A stretch of DNA of 64,000 bases, taken from contig NC_089175.1 in assembly GCF_947507565.1 (NCBI RefSeq), positions 3,709,733 through 3,773,732 of the forward strand, in the 5' to 3' direction. Within the stretch, counting starts at the first letter, position 1, and every line of letters starts with the position of its first letter. Under the pieces are notes generated by a model. The model had not been told where the DNA came from. It ran no database searches and saw only the letters and a list, made by a program, of their open reading frames with translations. Positions 44,095-54,225 of the stretch are shown in pieces. This stretch comes from Oscarella lobularis (Eukaryota > Porifera > Homoscleromorpha > Homosclerophorida > Oscarellidae). The translations under genes were made by a program, and so were the position numbers.

Positions 44095-44570
44095 ATCCCC
44101 AGTAGGCTCACGAAGCCGCGAAGGCCCGCAAGAAGACGAAGGCACCGTTTTTCAATCCTTTGGAGGCGAGTCGACACTGAAGACAAAGTAGAATCCATCC
44201 CAAACCAGCGAACAGTAGTCTATCGAGCTCAAAATGTGTGGAATGGTCTCTGTCCTTCTCTACTATGGTTCGTCAGATACTCATGCAGTCCAATTGACAT
44301 GTGTCTAATCAGAGATTTGATTTTTTATTCTGCTTGTTGATTATAGATATGTAATTAGTGTGTAGGGTACGGTGCCCGGAAGATCGGATCATCATCAATT
44401 TCGTCTCGGAATACAGTGCATACCCAGTGCATATGCGCCGAGTCGACGACTGAAAATAGTCGTGTTGTTTCTGATTCTTTTTAGTGAATGACTAATAATA
44501 AGTCTATAGATGATCAGCAAAGAAGAGCAAATGCAAGGTATCATTTACGAGCCCATTTACGATTGCTAGG
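44095..44570. other. Intergenic stretch upstream of O
   Basis: Short frames only. A piece near 44480 resembles the 'tagtgaatgact' landmark of receptor 3' flanks, suggesting remote receptor-derived sequence. No gene called. Confidence 0.4.
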
Positions 44571-44613
44571 TCAATTTCCCGGACTTAGGTGAGGTCCCAC
44601 AACGAGAATAAAT

Positions 44614-46730
44614 ATGCTTCGGTGTTGCTGTCTTTTAGGTACTGTACTTGTGTTTTATCTCGTTACTGCGTGTTCAGATTTGTCTTTTAAAAGCTGTTGT
44701 CTACGTTTGTACGCGATCGACCGGAGGACAGAGAATAACGATCGATCCGTCTGGAACTTTTCGGACAAAGCAGGGAACGCAAGTGTCTATTCGAAGCGAA
44801 GTTCCGATCTCGACAAGAAATCACCGTATTGTTTACAACGGAAAAGAGAGCGTACTAATTCCTTCTCTTACGGTCGGTAACCGAGTCAATATTTCTATTC
44901 CACCGTTTGAAGCAACCGCAACGTTTTTCGATGCAAATGCAACTTATCTCTTTTTTCAATTCGATGTCGTGTTGCTCTCTAAATTCGATGATGCTTCTAT
45001 TCGCATTTCTGCCTCAAGTGGGTTAGCAAATGTGTATTCGCCATTCCTCAATTTGACAGTCCTGTGTAAGTCCTTGTGTTTGGCACATGTGTATACTTTA
45101 GAGCGCTTTTCCAGATTCTCCATGTTGCAACGTTTCTGAGTCTACAATTGAGAGAAACACAACAGACCTGCCAGCACTATTACGTCTCGACTGTTCAGAA
45201 ACAATTCGTCAGCGAGGAAATCCTCCAGCAAGTATTTCTTGGACACCTACACCTCCAAAACTTGGCTGTGATGGAACAGCATCAGGGGATGCCAATCAAT
45301 TCTATAATATTAATCCAATTTCACGACAATGCAATGATGCGAAAATCACCTGCGTTGCAGACACAAGTGACCCGTTATTGGATACCACCATGACAGCGTT
45401 CAATTTGATAATTAAAAGTAGAAGTGCTTGGAGATGCTCTAATTCTCTCTTATTACATTTGTAGGTGTACCTGGCGAGTTGAGCTGCAGCTATGACGGCT
45501 TGATCAGGCCATTAGCAAAATTTAGTTGGAATGAACCTCAAGACAACGGAGGATTCTCAGTGACTGGTTACAGTTTGTCTGTTGATGGACGTTTTGTAGA
45601 TTCGAAACAAGGCAGTTTGTTGAACTACAACATTCAAATAAAAGATAGTTATCAACTGAAGTTCAGTATTTCAGCAGTGAACATTCTTGGATCTGGACAT
45701 TCATGTGAAGTACTTAAAACTATTCCAACCAGTGAGTGAGTTATTTAGATGACAGCGCTCTGTTGCATTGTAACATCGTTTCAGGAAGCTGTCTTATGCC
45801 AAGTCAAAGCGCTGCATCAAGAACTTCAATTACAATAGATTGTCCATCGAATTCAACTATTGCTAAGAGCATATATGTTGTTTACTATTCAGGAAACAGC
45901 ACAAAATCAAAAAAATCTGCAATGAGCCTACCAATAACAATTTATAACCTAATTCCTGATGCAAAATACGTAGTTACGGTAGAAGCAGAAAATTCGGCAG
46001 GATATCGTGAAAACTCAACAAGAGTGGTGATGAGAACCAAGGCGCCTGGTTAGTTTATTTTATTGTTAACAGCTAACTTACAGAACGTATCTATGTAGGT
46101 GCTCCGGATCGTGTAAGTCTCATCAACGGCAATGTGAAAGAAATATCATCTACCTCTTTTACCTTGGAATTCTTTTCTGTTACAGACTCCGGCAGAGACA
46201 ATGTTACTGTAACGAAATATCGCATCTACATAGACAACTCGCCACGCGGCTTCGAAGCTCAAGCAGGAAATACCCAAAGATTTGTGATAGATGGTCTTAC
46301 AACGGGGAGAGCATACGTAGTCCAAGTGGCTGCAGTTAATGAGATAGGCGAAGAAGGTGAGAAAAGTCTTCCAATTGCAGTAGTAAAGTGTGAGGAGGGA
46401 GTATCATCTGGAGCGTTGGCTGGGTCTGTCATTGGTTCTCTCTTGATGGGAGCTGCGATTGGTGTTGTTCTAACCTACGTTTTCACGAGGCGTCTGGCGA
46501 AAATTCAGACACAAGAAGAAAGCGTAGAAATGAAGGATTCTAGTCTGTACGCTGAGAGTCGTCGCAAGGGTCCGCCGAAGGCCAACATTCAGGTGGCAAC
46601 AGAGCCCGCCTATGAAGATGCTGGCGAATTACGCGTTTCACAGCGAGAGCATAAGAATCCTGCTTATGCCACTCCTGGAAGCGCCAATCGAGTGACCAAT
46701 CTGCAGCTTTTCTGTTTCCAAGTTTTCTAA
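44614..46730 (+). CDS. Receptor O: class IIa Ig-Ig-FN3x3-TM, type 1 tail
   Basis: Exons: 44614-44638 (MLRCCCLL), 44694-45065 (Ig1), 45115-45417 (Ig2), 45465-45731, 45785-46048 and 46099-46730 (FN3-3, TM, tail). All are phase 1. The product is 620 residues. The FN3 exons, TM and tail are nearly identical to J (EMKDSSLYAESRRKG, AYEDAGE, NPAYATPG), while Ig1 and Ig2 differ clearly. The TGA that ends J is CGA here, so O reads 14 further residues (RVTNLQLFCFQVF and the changed codon region) to a later stop. The class II upstream motif (TTCCCGGACTTAGGTGAGG) lies near 44575-44595. Confidence 0.9.
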
Positions 46731-46929
46731 TTTTTGTCCTTTTTAGTACTTCTTCAATGGACTCGTAGTCCCAGGCTTTATACTAAGCGAATAGGCTCGG
46801 CTTTTTCAACTGTTCTCGCTGACGTGAAACGACGTCAACATATACGCACATAGAAAAAACATGACAACAAAAAGCGCTCTTTTCAAACAGCTGCTGCCAG
46901 TCTACTCAGTTTCTACACGCTAGTGACTC

Positions 46930-48316
46930 CTTACATGATAGGAAGGATTAGTAGTCATTGGTGTGGCGGTGCTTTTGCTAATGGAAGCCACGTCTGCATA
47001 CACCGGAGCCGTTGTCTTCTTTTTTTTTTGAATCATATATCGGTGACACAGTCACCCTGGTCATTTCTATAGCGGTTCCATGTTTAGAATGGCTTTCTGA
47101 AGTTTTTGAGCAATCTAAGAAAGTGTTTGTAAGGTTTGCTCAGTGCACACAAGTCTACCTTTGCTTTTGCCTTTCCTTGACTTCGAAAAACAAATTGCAA
47201 CGACAATAGAAATAATTGCTATAGCAACATATAGCAACAATGACGCCAACACCCAATCCTTTACAAAAAATTGAAAAGAATTAAAGAATTGCCAGTCTTA
47301 CGACGTACCGTCAGTCTGCCTCTAGAGTTGTCACTATAATAGCAATGCTGTTGTTTCACCCAAATCGTTGATGACCATTACTGTTACAGTGTACGTCGTA
47401 TTAGGCGTCAGATTGTTAATCAAAATTGTCCGCACTTCTTCGTTCTTAATCAACATTGTCTGCATAGCTGCACGAAAAGTCTCCAGGTAGACCTACAAAT
47501 GTAGAATTAGAGAATTTTTGTTTCTTACTCTTACTTTTAATCATCAAATTGAACGCTGTCATGGTGGTATCCAATAACGAGTCACTTGTGTTTGCGATGC
47601 AGGTGATTTTTGCAGATTAATATCATAGAATTGATTGGCATCTCTTGATGCTGTTCCACTGCAGCCAGATTTTGGAGGTGAAGGTGTCCATGAAATATGT
47701 GCTGGAGGATTTCCTTGATGAGGAATTGTTTCTGAACAGTTCAAACGTAATAGCGCTGGCAGGTCTGTTGTGTTTCTCTCAACTGTAGACTCAAAAACGC
47801 TGCACAACGGAGAAGCTAAAAAAGCGTTTTAGAGGAAATGCATGTGCCAAAGAACAAGGACTTACACAAGACTTTCAAATTGAGGAATGGAGAGTATATC
47901 CTCGTTGAAACATCACTTGTGACAGCAATACGAATAGAAGCGTCATCGTATTTAGACAGCAACATGAAAACAATTTGGAAGAACAGATGAGTGGCATTTC
48001 CAACGACAAATGTTGCGGATGCTGCAAATGGTGGAATGGAAATATTCACTTGGGCACCAATTGTGATGGAAGGAATTATAACGCTCTCTCTTCCGTTGTA
48101 AACAAGCCTTTGATCTCTTGTGGAGATCGGAGCATTGCTTCGAACAGACATATGCGTTCCTTGCTTTGCCGAAAAGTTCCCGATGGATCGATTGCCACTG
48201 CCTGGCCTCCGGTCGATCGCATACAAATGAAAATAACACCTACAAAAATGCGTCAGCCACATACGCGTCCAAGCAATACGGTAAACCGCACCCAAAAGAC
48301 AGCTCCACCGAATCAT
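46930..48316 (-). pseudogene. Receptor P: internally deleted class IIa receptor
   Basis: Signal exon 48316-48292 (MIRWSCLL) and Ig1 (about 48239-47866) resemble O, but Ig1 has a one-base deletion near 48175. Ig2 follows (about 47812-47540) with an internal gap near 47616. The first codons of FN3-1 (about 47495) then join directly to the last part of an FN3-3 exon (to about 47310), so two FN3 domains are lost. A TM remnant (about 47270-47160) and a type 2 tail remnant (47110-46930) complete it. Confidence 0.75.
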
Positions 48317-48604
48317 TTTCCTTGTGGAACTCCACCTAATCCGGGAATGCGTCTATCAGAAAATGCATTTTACGTTTTACCTTTTGTCAAGACACGGATG
48401 CGACCCGTCGAAACGTCATCGAAGCGTCAAGCGAGCTGCGATCACACGTAAGAAGGGGAGAAGACGACCAGGAGTTCGGATTCGGAAGTCATTTTGTTTA
48501 GCCTGGTTCCAGTAAACAGATGTGCTGAGTGCGAGGGAGAGAGCATGCAGCAGATTGGGGTCTCTCCTAAGCTAAGCAATAACGAAGTCCACATGCAGTC
48601 TCGT

Positions 48605-49600
48605 CTACTTCCCCAAAGATTTCTTCACTGCTGTGGCTTCAACTTTTAGACAACTTCTCGAAGAAGATATTCGTTTCTCCAGACCATCTCCGAGTTTTCC
48701 AATGAGCAATATCTTTGGGACAATTTCAGACCATTCGTAGGAAAATGAAGAGCGATTAACAATGCCATCGCACTCAGCAACCAAATGTTGCGATCTATCC
48801 AAATCGTCTTGCAGCTCCTTTGCACCGACCAACATTTGACTAATGGCGATGTTTAGATCATCTAATGTTTTAATAAGATTCGTGAAATCTCCCGCCTTGA
48901 GAGCAGTAGCAATCGTGCCGGCAATGCCACTCGACGCAAGCAAGGTACTCAGAATTCCTAAGCCAATCGGTGCAGCTGCTCCCGCTGTGAAGACAGAGGC
49001 TACAGCAGTAGCTGCAGCGACTGCGCCGGCTCCTACATATGACAAAGCCGATAGAGAGCCCCCAAGTATTCGCGTACGTTTTCGCCGTTCCTTTGCTAGC
49101 TTGTGTTCAGCCTCACAAAGCACCTTGGCTTTGCACAAATCGCTATCCAAATTTTCCAGGGCTTTTTTGCAAGCGATGTACGCGTTTGTTGTGCGTGTAA
49201 TGAAACTTGCCGTATTTGACAGCCACTCGCTAAACTTGTCTTTCTCCTTTCTCTTGTAGGCGTCGGCGAGTTTGTTTGCTTGTCTCGAGGAGGCGCACGT
49301 GCTCACAAACTCGGCGAGAATGCTGACGTAGACTTCTGCTTCTTCCAATGCGTTTTTCACGTTCTCTCTAGCATTTCGGAGTTCCGATATAATTTTAGGA
49401 AATTTCTTTTGGAATTTTTCTAGCCCTTTAAGTGCTTCCTCAATGTGGCGGGCAAGTACCTTTCCTCCTTCAGCAATAAGCAAAACAGCCTTCTCAATGG
49501 CGGGAGCTAGTGCTGGAAAACCTTCTATAACGGTTTTTAGCTCTACTGATCTCTGACATGACAGCGGCCACGGTAGATAGCCTCCCAAATGAGCTCCCAT
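48605..49600 (-). CDS. Q: myristoylation-motif helical hairpin protein
   Basis: Single-exon frame of 331 residues starting MGAHLGGY, which fits the N-myristoylation consensus (Gly2, small residue at 6). Residues ~20-175 are strongly helical and charged, with heptad-like spacing. A long hydrophobic Ala/Gly-rich stretch (about 183-240, e.g. AGAVAAATAVASVFTAGAAA) looks like a two-helix membrane hairpin. Another amphipathic region follows to the end. This helical-bundle plus hairpin layout recalls APOL-like or helical pore-forming families, but I cannot assign it to one. It is a clear paralogue of R, in the same direction. The absence of introns is unlike the receptors. Confidence 0.75.
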   Translation of the reverse strand: MGAHLGGYLPWPLSCQRSVELKTVIEGFPALAPAIEKAVLLIAEGGKVLARHIEEALKGLEKFQKKFPKIISELRNARENVKNALEEAEVYVSILAEFVSTCASSRQANKLADAYKRKEKDKFSEWLSNTASFITRTTNAYIACKKALENLDSDLCKAKVLCEAEHKLAKERRKRTRILGGSLSALSYVGAGAVAAATAVASVFTAGAAAPIGLGILSTLLASSGIAGTIATALKAGDFTNLIKTLDDLNIAISQMLVGAKELQDDLDRSQHLVAECDGIVNRSSFSYEWSEIVPKILLIGKLGDGLEKRISSSRSCLKVEATAVKKSLGK

Positions 49601-50342
49601 AGTCGACTCAATGTGCGATGTGCAGCCCCCCGGATAGCCTTCGGGGGATTACTAATTAGACGAATCGCCGTGACCCTGATTAGCAGACGAAGGTCTTGCA
49701 CAGAGGCGTAACTAGAATGCGTCCTTTTACAAGTAGATTTTTTGCGAAAAATGGTACAGTTTTGTTCAAAATTGATGCTCTGTCGTTTCTTGAAGTTGGC
49801 ACAAACAGCTGAGGCTTTCTCTGTCCTCCCTCTCCTTCCTCCACAGAAGCCCACGGATTCTTAGAGTTGGAGACGCCCACGGGCCGCAGACTTCCCACCC
49901 AGTTATGTCTCCCGGTGTTCGATCTTCAAATTGGCCGCTCATTCCGTTCACAAAACGGTCAGCTGGAAATTCACCGCCGACGATGTTTGCAAGACTAATG
50001 GACCACCTTCGTTCTTTTTGTTGTGGTTGATTAGTATGTAGATCTATGCCAGGCGCGTGAGTTGGATCGGCGTGACCTAATGAAGGCGTTGGGAAGAGAA
50101 AAAGATCCATCGATCGGTGACCCTGGATTAAATCATTCGTAGATCCATCACAAGCGGGCGCGCAAATGCTAATGCAACGTACTTTTTAGGAAGAATTAGG
50201 CTATTTGAATAGATATTGCATTTAGGACAGGACAGCAGCAAGTACAAACACAAACAATACAAACAAGGTAATGTGTCCTTTCTATACGAATACTCCAGAC
50301 TCACTACGAACACTCATGCGTTGGCAAAATGAAGTTCAAAGT
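49601..50342. other. Spacer between Q and R with shared 5' hairpin
   Basis: Just upstream of the Q start, on the minus strand, is CCCCGAAGGCTATCCGGGG (about 49626-49649), with a near-identical copy upstream of R (51346-51370). It can fold as a short stem-loop and is followed by conserved flank ('attagacga'). The remaining ~650 bp have no supported gene. Confidence 0.5.
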
Positions 50343-51335
50343 CTAGTTTTTCAATGTTCTTGTTCCGTAATTGACTTCAGCTTTCAAACGGCGGCTCGAG
50401 GAAAACAATAGGTCTCCCAGACGATCTCCGACTTCTCCAATAAACAGTATCTTTGGGACAATTTCAGACCCTTCAAAGGCAAATGAAAAACGATTGACGG
50501 TGCCATCGCACTTTTCGACCAATTTTTGCGACTCTTCTAAGTGGTCTTGTAACTTCTTTGCGCCGGATAACATTTCGCCAATGGCGCCGTTTAGAGTGCC
50601 TAATGCTTCAATAACCTTTTTGAAATCTCCTGCCTTCAAGGCAGTAACAACCGTTCCGGCAATGCCGCCAGTTGCAAGCAAGCCGCTCACAATTCCCATG
50701 CCAATAGGTGCAGCAAGTCCTGCTGTAAAAACAGAGGCTACAGCAGTACCGGCTGCAGCTAGGCCAGCAGCTCCATATGACGCAGCTGATAGACTGCCCC
50801 CAACTATTTGTGTACGTCTTCGTTCTTTCTCCTTTTGTTCTCTTTTACTGCAACAAAGCTGCTCGGCTTGGGTCAAATCGTGGTTCAATTTTTCAAGGGC
50901 CACCTTGCATTCATTGTACCTGATTGTTGTGCGATCAATGAGATTCCTTGTCTGCGACACCCAACTGTTGAACGTGCCTTCCTCTTTCCTCTGGTAGGCA
51001 TCAGCAAGCTTCCTTGCTATTTGTGAAGAGGTGCACTCGACCACGAACTTGTGAAGGATGGTGACGTACGCTTCTGCTTCAGCCAATGCATCTTGCGCGT
51101 GCATTCTAGCATGTTGAAGTGCTGAAAAGATTTCAGGAAAATCTTTACGAACACTTTTGAACTCTCCAAGCGTTTCTTCAATTTGGCGAACAAGTACCTT
51201 TGCTCCGTCAACAATAAGTGGCACCCCCTCCTCGATGATAGGAGCTAATGTTGAAAAACCTTCTATGACGGGTTTTAGCTCTATCGTGGTTCTCTGCCAC
51301 GGCCACTGTAGATAGGTTCCCAACGTTGCTCCCAT
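50343..51335 (-). CDS. R: paralogue of Q, myristoylation-motif helical protein
   Basis: Single-exon frame of 330 residues starting MGATLGTYLQWPW, again a myristoylation-type N-terminus. It aligns end to end with Q: the helical N-half (ELKPVIEGFSTLAP, ECTSSQIARKLADAYQRKEE), the hydrophobic hairpin (YGAAGLAAAGTAVASVFTAG and on to GIAGTVVTALKAGDF) and the C-terminal EIVPKILFIGEVGD. Conservation is strongest at the hairpin and the C-terminal block, suggesting a membrane-acting role. Tandem duplication with Q is evident from the shared upstream hairpin. Function is unknown. Confidence 0.75.
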   Translation of the reverse strand: MGATLGTYLQWPWQRTTIELKPVIEGFSTLAPIIEEGVPLIVDGAKVLVRQIEETLGEFKSVRKDFPEIFSALQHARMHAQDALAEAEAYVTILHKFVVECTSSQIARKLADAYQRKEEGTFNSWVSQTRNLIDRTTIRYNECKVALEKLNHDLTQAEQLCCSKREQKEKERRRTQIVGGSLSAASYGAAGLAAAGTAVASVFTAGLAAPIGMGIVSGLLATGGIAGTVVTALKAGDFKKVIEALGTLNGAIGEMLSGAKKLQDHLEESQKLVEKCDGTVNRFSFAFEGSEIVPKILFIGEVGDRLGDLLFSSSRRLKAEVNYGTRTLKN

Positions 51336-51699
51336 AGTCGATATGCGGCCCCCGGATAGCCTTCGGGGAATCGATTAGACGAGCTATACACTGATTGGGT
51401 GAACGAGCGTTTTGCCCGAGGGCGTGCCTAGAAAATACGTCTTCGCAAGTAGTTTCTTCGCAAAATTATCACTTTTTGACGTTAGTTGAAAACATATGTT
51501 TTAATTCACTGCCACATTGTTTCTGGAAGCTGGTGCAAACAGTTGAACCTCTTCCCTCCCTCCCTTAATTCCTTTCCGCCCCCCAGAATTTCACGGAGTC
51601 CCACGAATTCTTAGAGTTGGGACTCCCACCAGCGAAGTCTCATGACTTCTCATGCACCCACGCGAGACTCGGCGTCATGTTGATGACATCTGCTTACTC

Positions 51700-52080
51700 A
51701 TTGAATTTACCATTCAAGCCAAGGCACGGGTGAAGGTGGGGACACGGCTCCAGTGTATTCAGACGTAGGTCACGCTAACGAGAACAACCCAGTAGTACTA
51801 CCAACTAATTCTGCTTATTAAACGGCTGGCACAGGCAAGCACTGATGCTGTTCCAGGCGGACGCGTTTTTGTCTCGGAATACAGTGCACGCAATGGTGCA
51901 AAAATCACATGCATAGCAGACACGAATGATGCACTATTGGACATTACTACCACCACAACGTTTAATTAACTGTACACGATGGACTCTTTTGATATGCTGT
52001 ATTAATTAATTAATTGGCTTGTAGGTCCTCCAGGAAGTATGATAACCTATGATGGCTTGGCTAGACCATAGGCAGTTTGA
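51700..52080 (+). pseudogene. Receptor debris: type 2 tail, Ig2 end and FN3-1 start
   Basis: A tail 2 exon remnant (about 51712-51845, ending in the GTGKH-like stop) is followed by the end of an Ig2 exon (about 51893-51968) and the start of an FN3-1 exon (52025-52075) resembling N and H. The order tail-Ig2-FN3 shows that pieces of two successive genes collapsed together. Confidence 0.65.
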
Positions 52081-52211
52081 GTAAGTCAAATTGAAAGATA
52101 CTAGCACAAAGCTCACATTAGAAAGACGTAAAAACTACAGTCAGTCAATAAGTCAGTCAGTAAGTCCCGTGTATTCATACGGCAGCTTTTCACTGTAGTT
52201 TGGAACGGCAG

Positions 52212-52586
52212 TTAGTTCACGCCTGTGCCAGCTACTCTATAAGAAGGGTTGTCTGTTGTAAGTGGTGCTGCTGTGCTTTTGCTAATGAAAACCACGTCTG
52301 CATACACAGGAGCCTTTGTTTCCTTTTTGCCTAGGCTTGAATCATATATCGGCGAGGTTGTCACCTTTTCCATTTCAGCAGTGCTTGTAACAGCTTGGCG
52401 TTTTGGCCCACTCTTTGAAGTTCCTAAGTATTCATATTTAAAGAGTTTGACGGTTTTCCAGTGCAACAAGCCTACCCTTGAATGTGCTTTTTCTTGACTT
52501 GTAAAAGCAAACTGCGATGACAGTGAACATAGTCACTATAGCGACGCAAGCACACACAACACTCAATCCTTCATAAACTTAACAAG

Positions 52587-52619
<33 letters not shown>

Positions 52620-53032
52620 GTGCTCAACATCTTTTAAGTACCGTCAGATTTTCCTTCTTTTAGAGTTATCACTCTAATCGCAGTGCTTGTGTCACCTTGC
52701 TCACCAAAATTGTTGGTGACCGTCGCTGTCACAATGTACATTGTATTAGGCGTCAGATTGTCAATCAAAAGTGTCTGCATGTTGCCGCCTTGAGCTTCAA
52801 AGTCTCTTCGTTTATCATTGATGAACACTCTGTAATTGGACACGACAGCATTGTCTCTTCCAGCATCTTGAACGGAATTGAACGCCAGTGTAAAGGAAGT
52901 CACAGTGATGTCTTTCACTTCAGGGTTGGCACTGCCAGGTTGACCTACCAGTGGACGCTATTTTGGTCATTACTAAACTACAGGTACAGAACTGACCAGG
53001 TGGATTGGTACTCATCCTGACAATCGACGAAT
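52212..53032 (-). CDS. Receptor S: class IIa, 3' half only, cut by assembly gap
   Basis: Exons visible: start of FN3-2 (to 52997, entering the gap), 52944-52642 (FN3-3), 52568-52476 (TM) and 52423-52212 (tail). All are open and in phase 1. The tail is type 2: SPIYDSS, PVYADVVF and NPSYRV. The TM exon is short (93 bp). The 5' half should lie in or beyond the run of N, but no matching exon is seen right of the gap, so the gap may be mis-sized or the join wrong. Confidence 0.75.
52589..52616. repeat. (AAAT)n microsatellite
   Basis: Tandem AAAT units in the intron between TM and FN3-3 of receptor S, matching the copy at 22013-22040. Confidence 0.85.
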
Positions 53033-53232
53033 NNNNNNNNNNNNNNNNNNNNNNNNNNNNNNNNNNNNNNNNNNNNNNNNNNNNNNNNNNNNNNNNNNNN
53101 NNNNNNNNNNNNNNNNNNNNNNNNNNNNNNNNNNNNNNNNNNNNNNNNNNNNNNNNNNNNNNNNNNNNNNNNNNNNNNNNNNNNNNNNNNNNNNNNNNNN
53201 NNNNNNNNNNNNNNNNNNNNNNNNNNNNNNNN
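53033..53232. other. Assembly gap (200 N)
   Basis: Exactly 200 N, probably a scaffold gap of arbitrary or estimated size. It interrupts receptor S. Confidence 0.97.
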
Positions 53233-54065
53233 TCAAATCAAACTGAAATTCTTAGAACGCAATAGATAAATTAATTAATAAACGCAGATGGTCAGCTTGA
53301 CGTAGCCTGAGCTCTTGGCAATATACCATAAACAGTACAAACACTATGAACAAACTGCCATTTTGCGTAACGTCCTGTACTGGTATGTGACAGAATTTTT
53401 CAATAATATGAAGTTTAAGAGTGACTTTTTCTTTGCACCGCTTGCTTCTGTACCAGTTTGGGTAATCTCGTTGCTATATTTAGTTTTATGGCCACTAAAG
53501 CAAACCCAAGAAATGCATTTTCATGCACTAAACAGCCTAATTGCTTAGCAAAGTAACTCTTTTTCAAGCTGCTTTTGAAAATCGTCTCAAATACCTTACA
53601 GAAAATTCAGAATATCCGTTTAGAAACGGATTTGGGCTTTGCAAACGGAATAACTGGTGTCCGAACACGGAGGTGCGATGTCGGTATATTCGTCGATTTT
53701 TAGCATGCGATAGACTAGACCATTTGGCTAAAGCTTTACTGCGTTCGAAAGCTCTATGATAGAGGATTTTGTGAAAAAAAATTCTAGGCGAAACATTAAA
53801 ATTTGAATGAGCTACGCATACGTGTCCGAAAGCGATACTGTTGTCCGAAAGCGGAGGATTTGACCTGCGCGCGCTAATCTTCTCATAAAATCATGAGGGT
53901 TTGGTCTATTGATTCGCGCTCTGGCACATCTTCCTGGCAGGGATTGGGCTTTCAAATGCGCCATAGGAAGCCAGAATCGGTTCGCTAGATTTGCTGTGCG
54001 AGCGTCCGAAATCGCAGAATGTCCGAAAGCCGAGGTCCTACTCTAATAGAGATCGGACACCGTGC
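53233..54065. other. Unique AT-rich stretch with GTCCGAAA-type motifs
   Basis: No receptor exon. Recurring 'gtccgaa' motifs (53658, 53823, 53842, 54004, 54020) hint at a degraded repeat. Nothing else can be supported. Confidence 0.4.
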
Positions 54066-54067
54066 TA

Positions 54068-54176
54068 AGGGTGTTCGGGGATCACATGATGGCTAACAAC
54101 GGGCCATCATTATCTAGTCTAGTTAGAGAGGGTGTTCGGGGATCACATGATGGTTCGCAAAAGGCCATCATTATCC
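54068..54176 (+). repeat. Tandem duplication of ~45 bp upstream of T
   Basis: Two copies (about 54068-54114 and 54129-54176) of a block starting GGGTGTTCGGGGATCACATG and ending CCATCATTAT, each containing an inner GATGG...CCATC inverted repeat. They lie just before the class II upstream motif of T (TTTCCCGGATTTAGGTGCGG, about 54192-54211). Confidence 0.75.
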
Positions 54177-54225
54177 AGTAGCCTAGTTGAATTTCCCGGA
54201 TTTAGGTGCGGTCCCCTACAAGGAA

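Noticed and set aside
49543-50110. Overlapping minus-strand frames upstream of Q
   Set aside because: Overlap each other in different frames, no helical hairpin or receptor similarity. Treated as spacer.
53315-53759. Two small plus-strand frames right of the gap
   Set aside because: AT-rich, no domain and no relation to the expected missing exons of receptor S.
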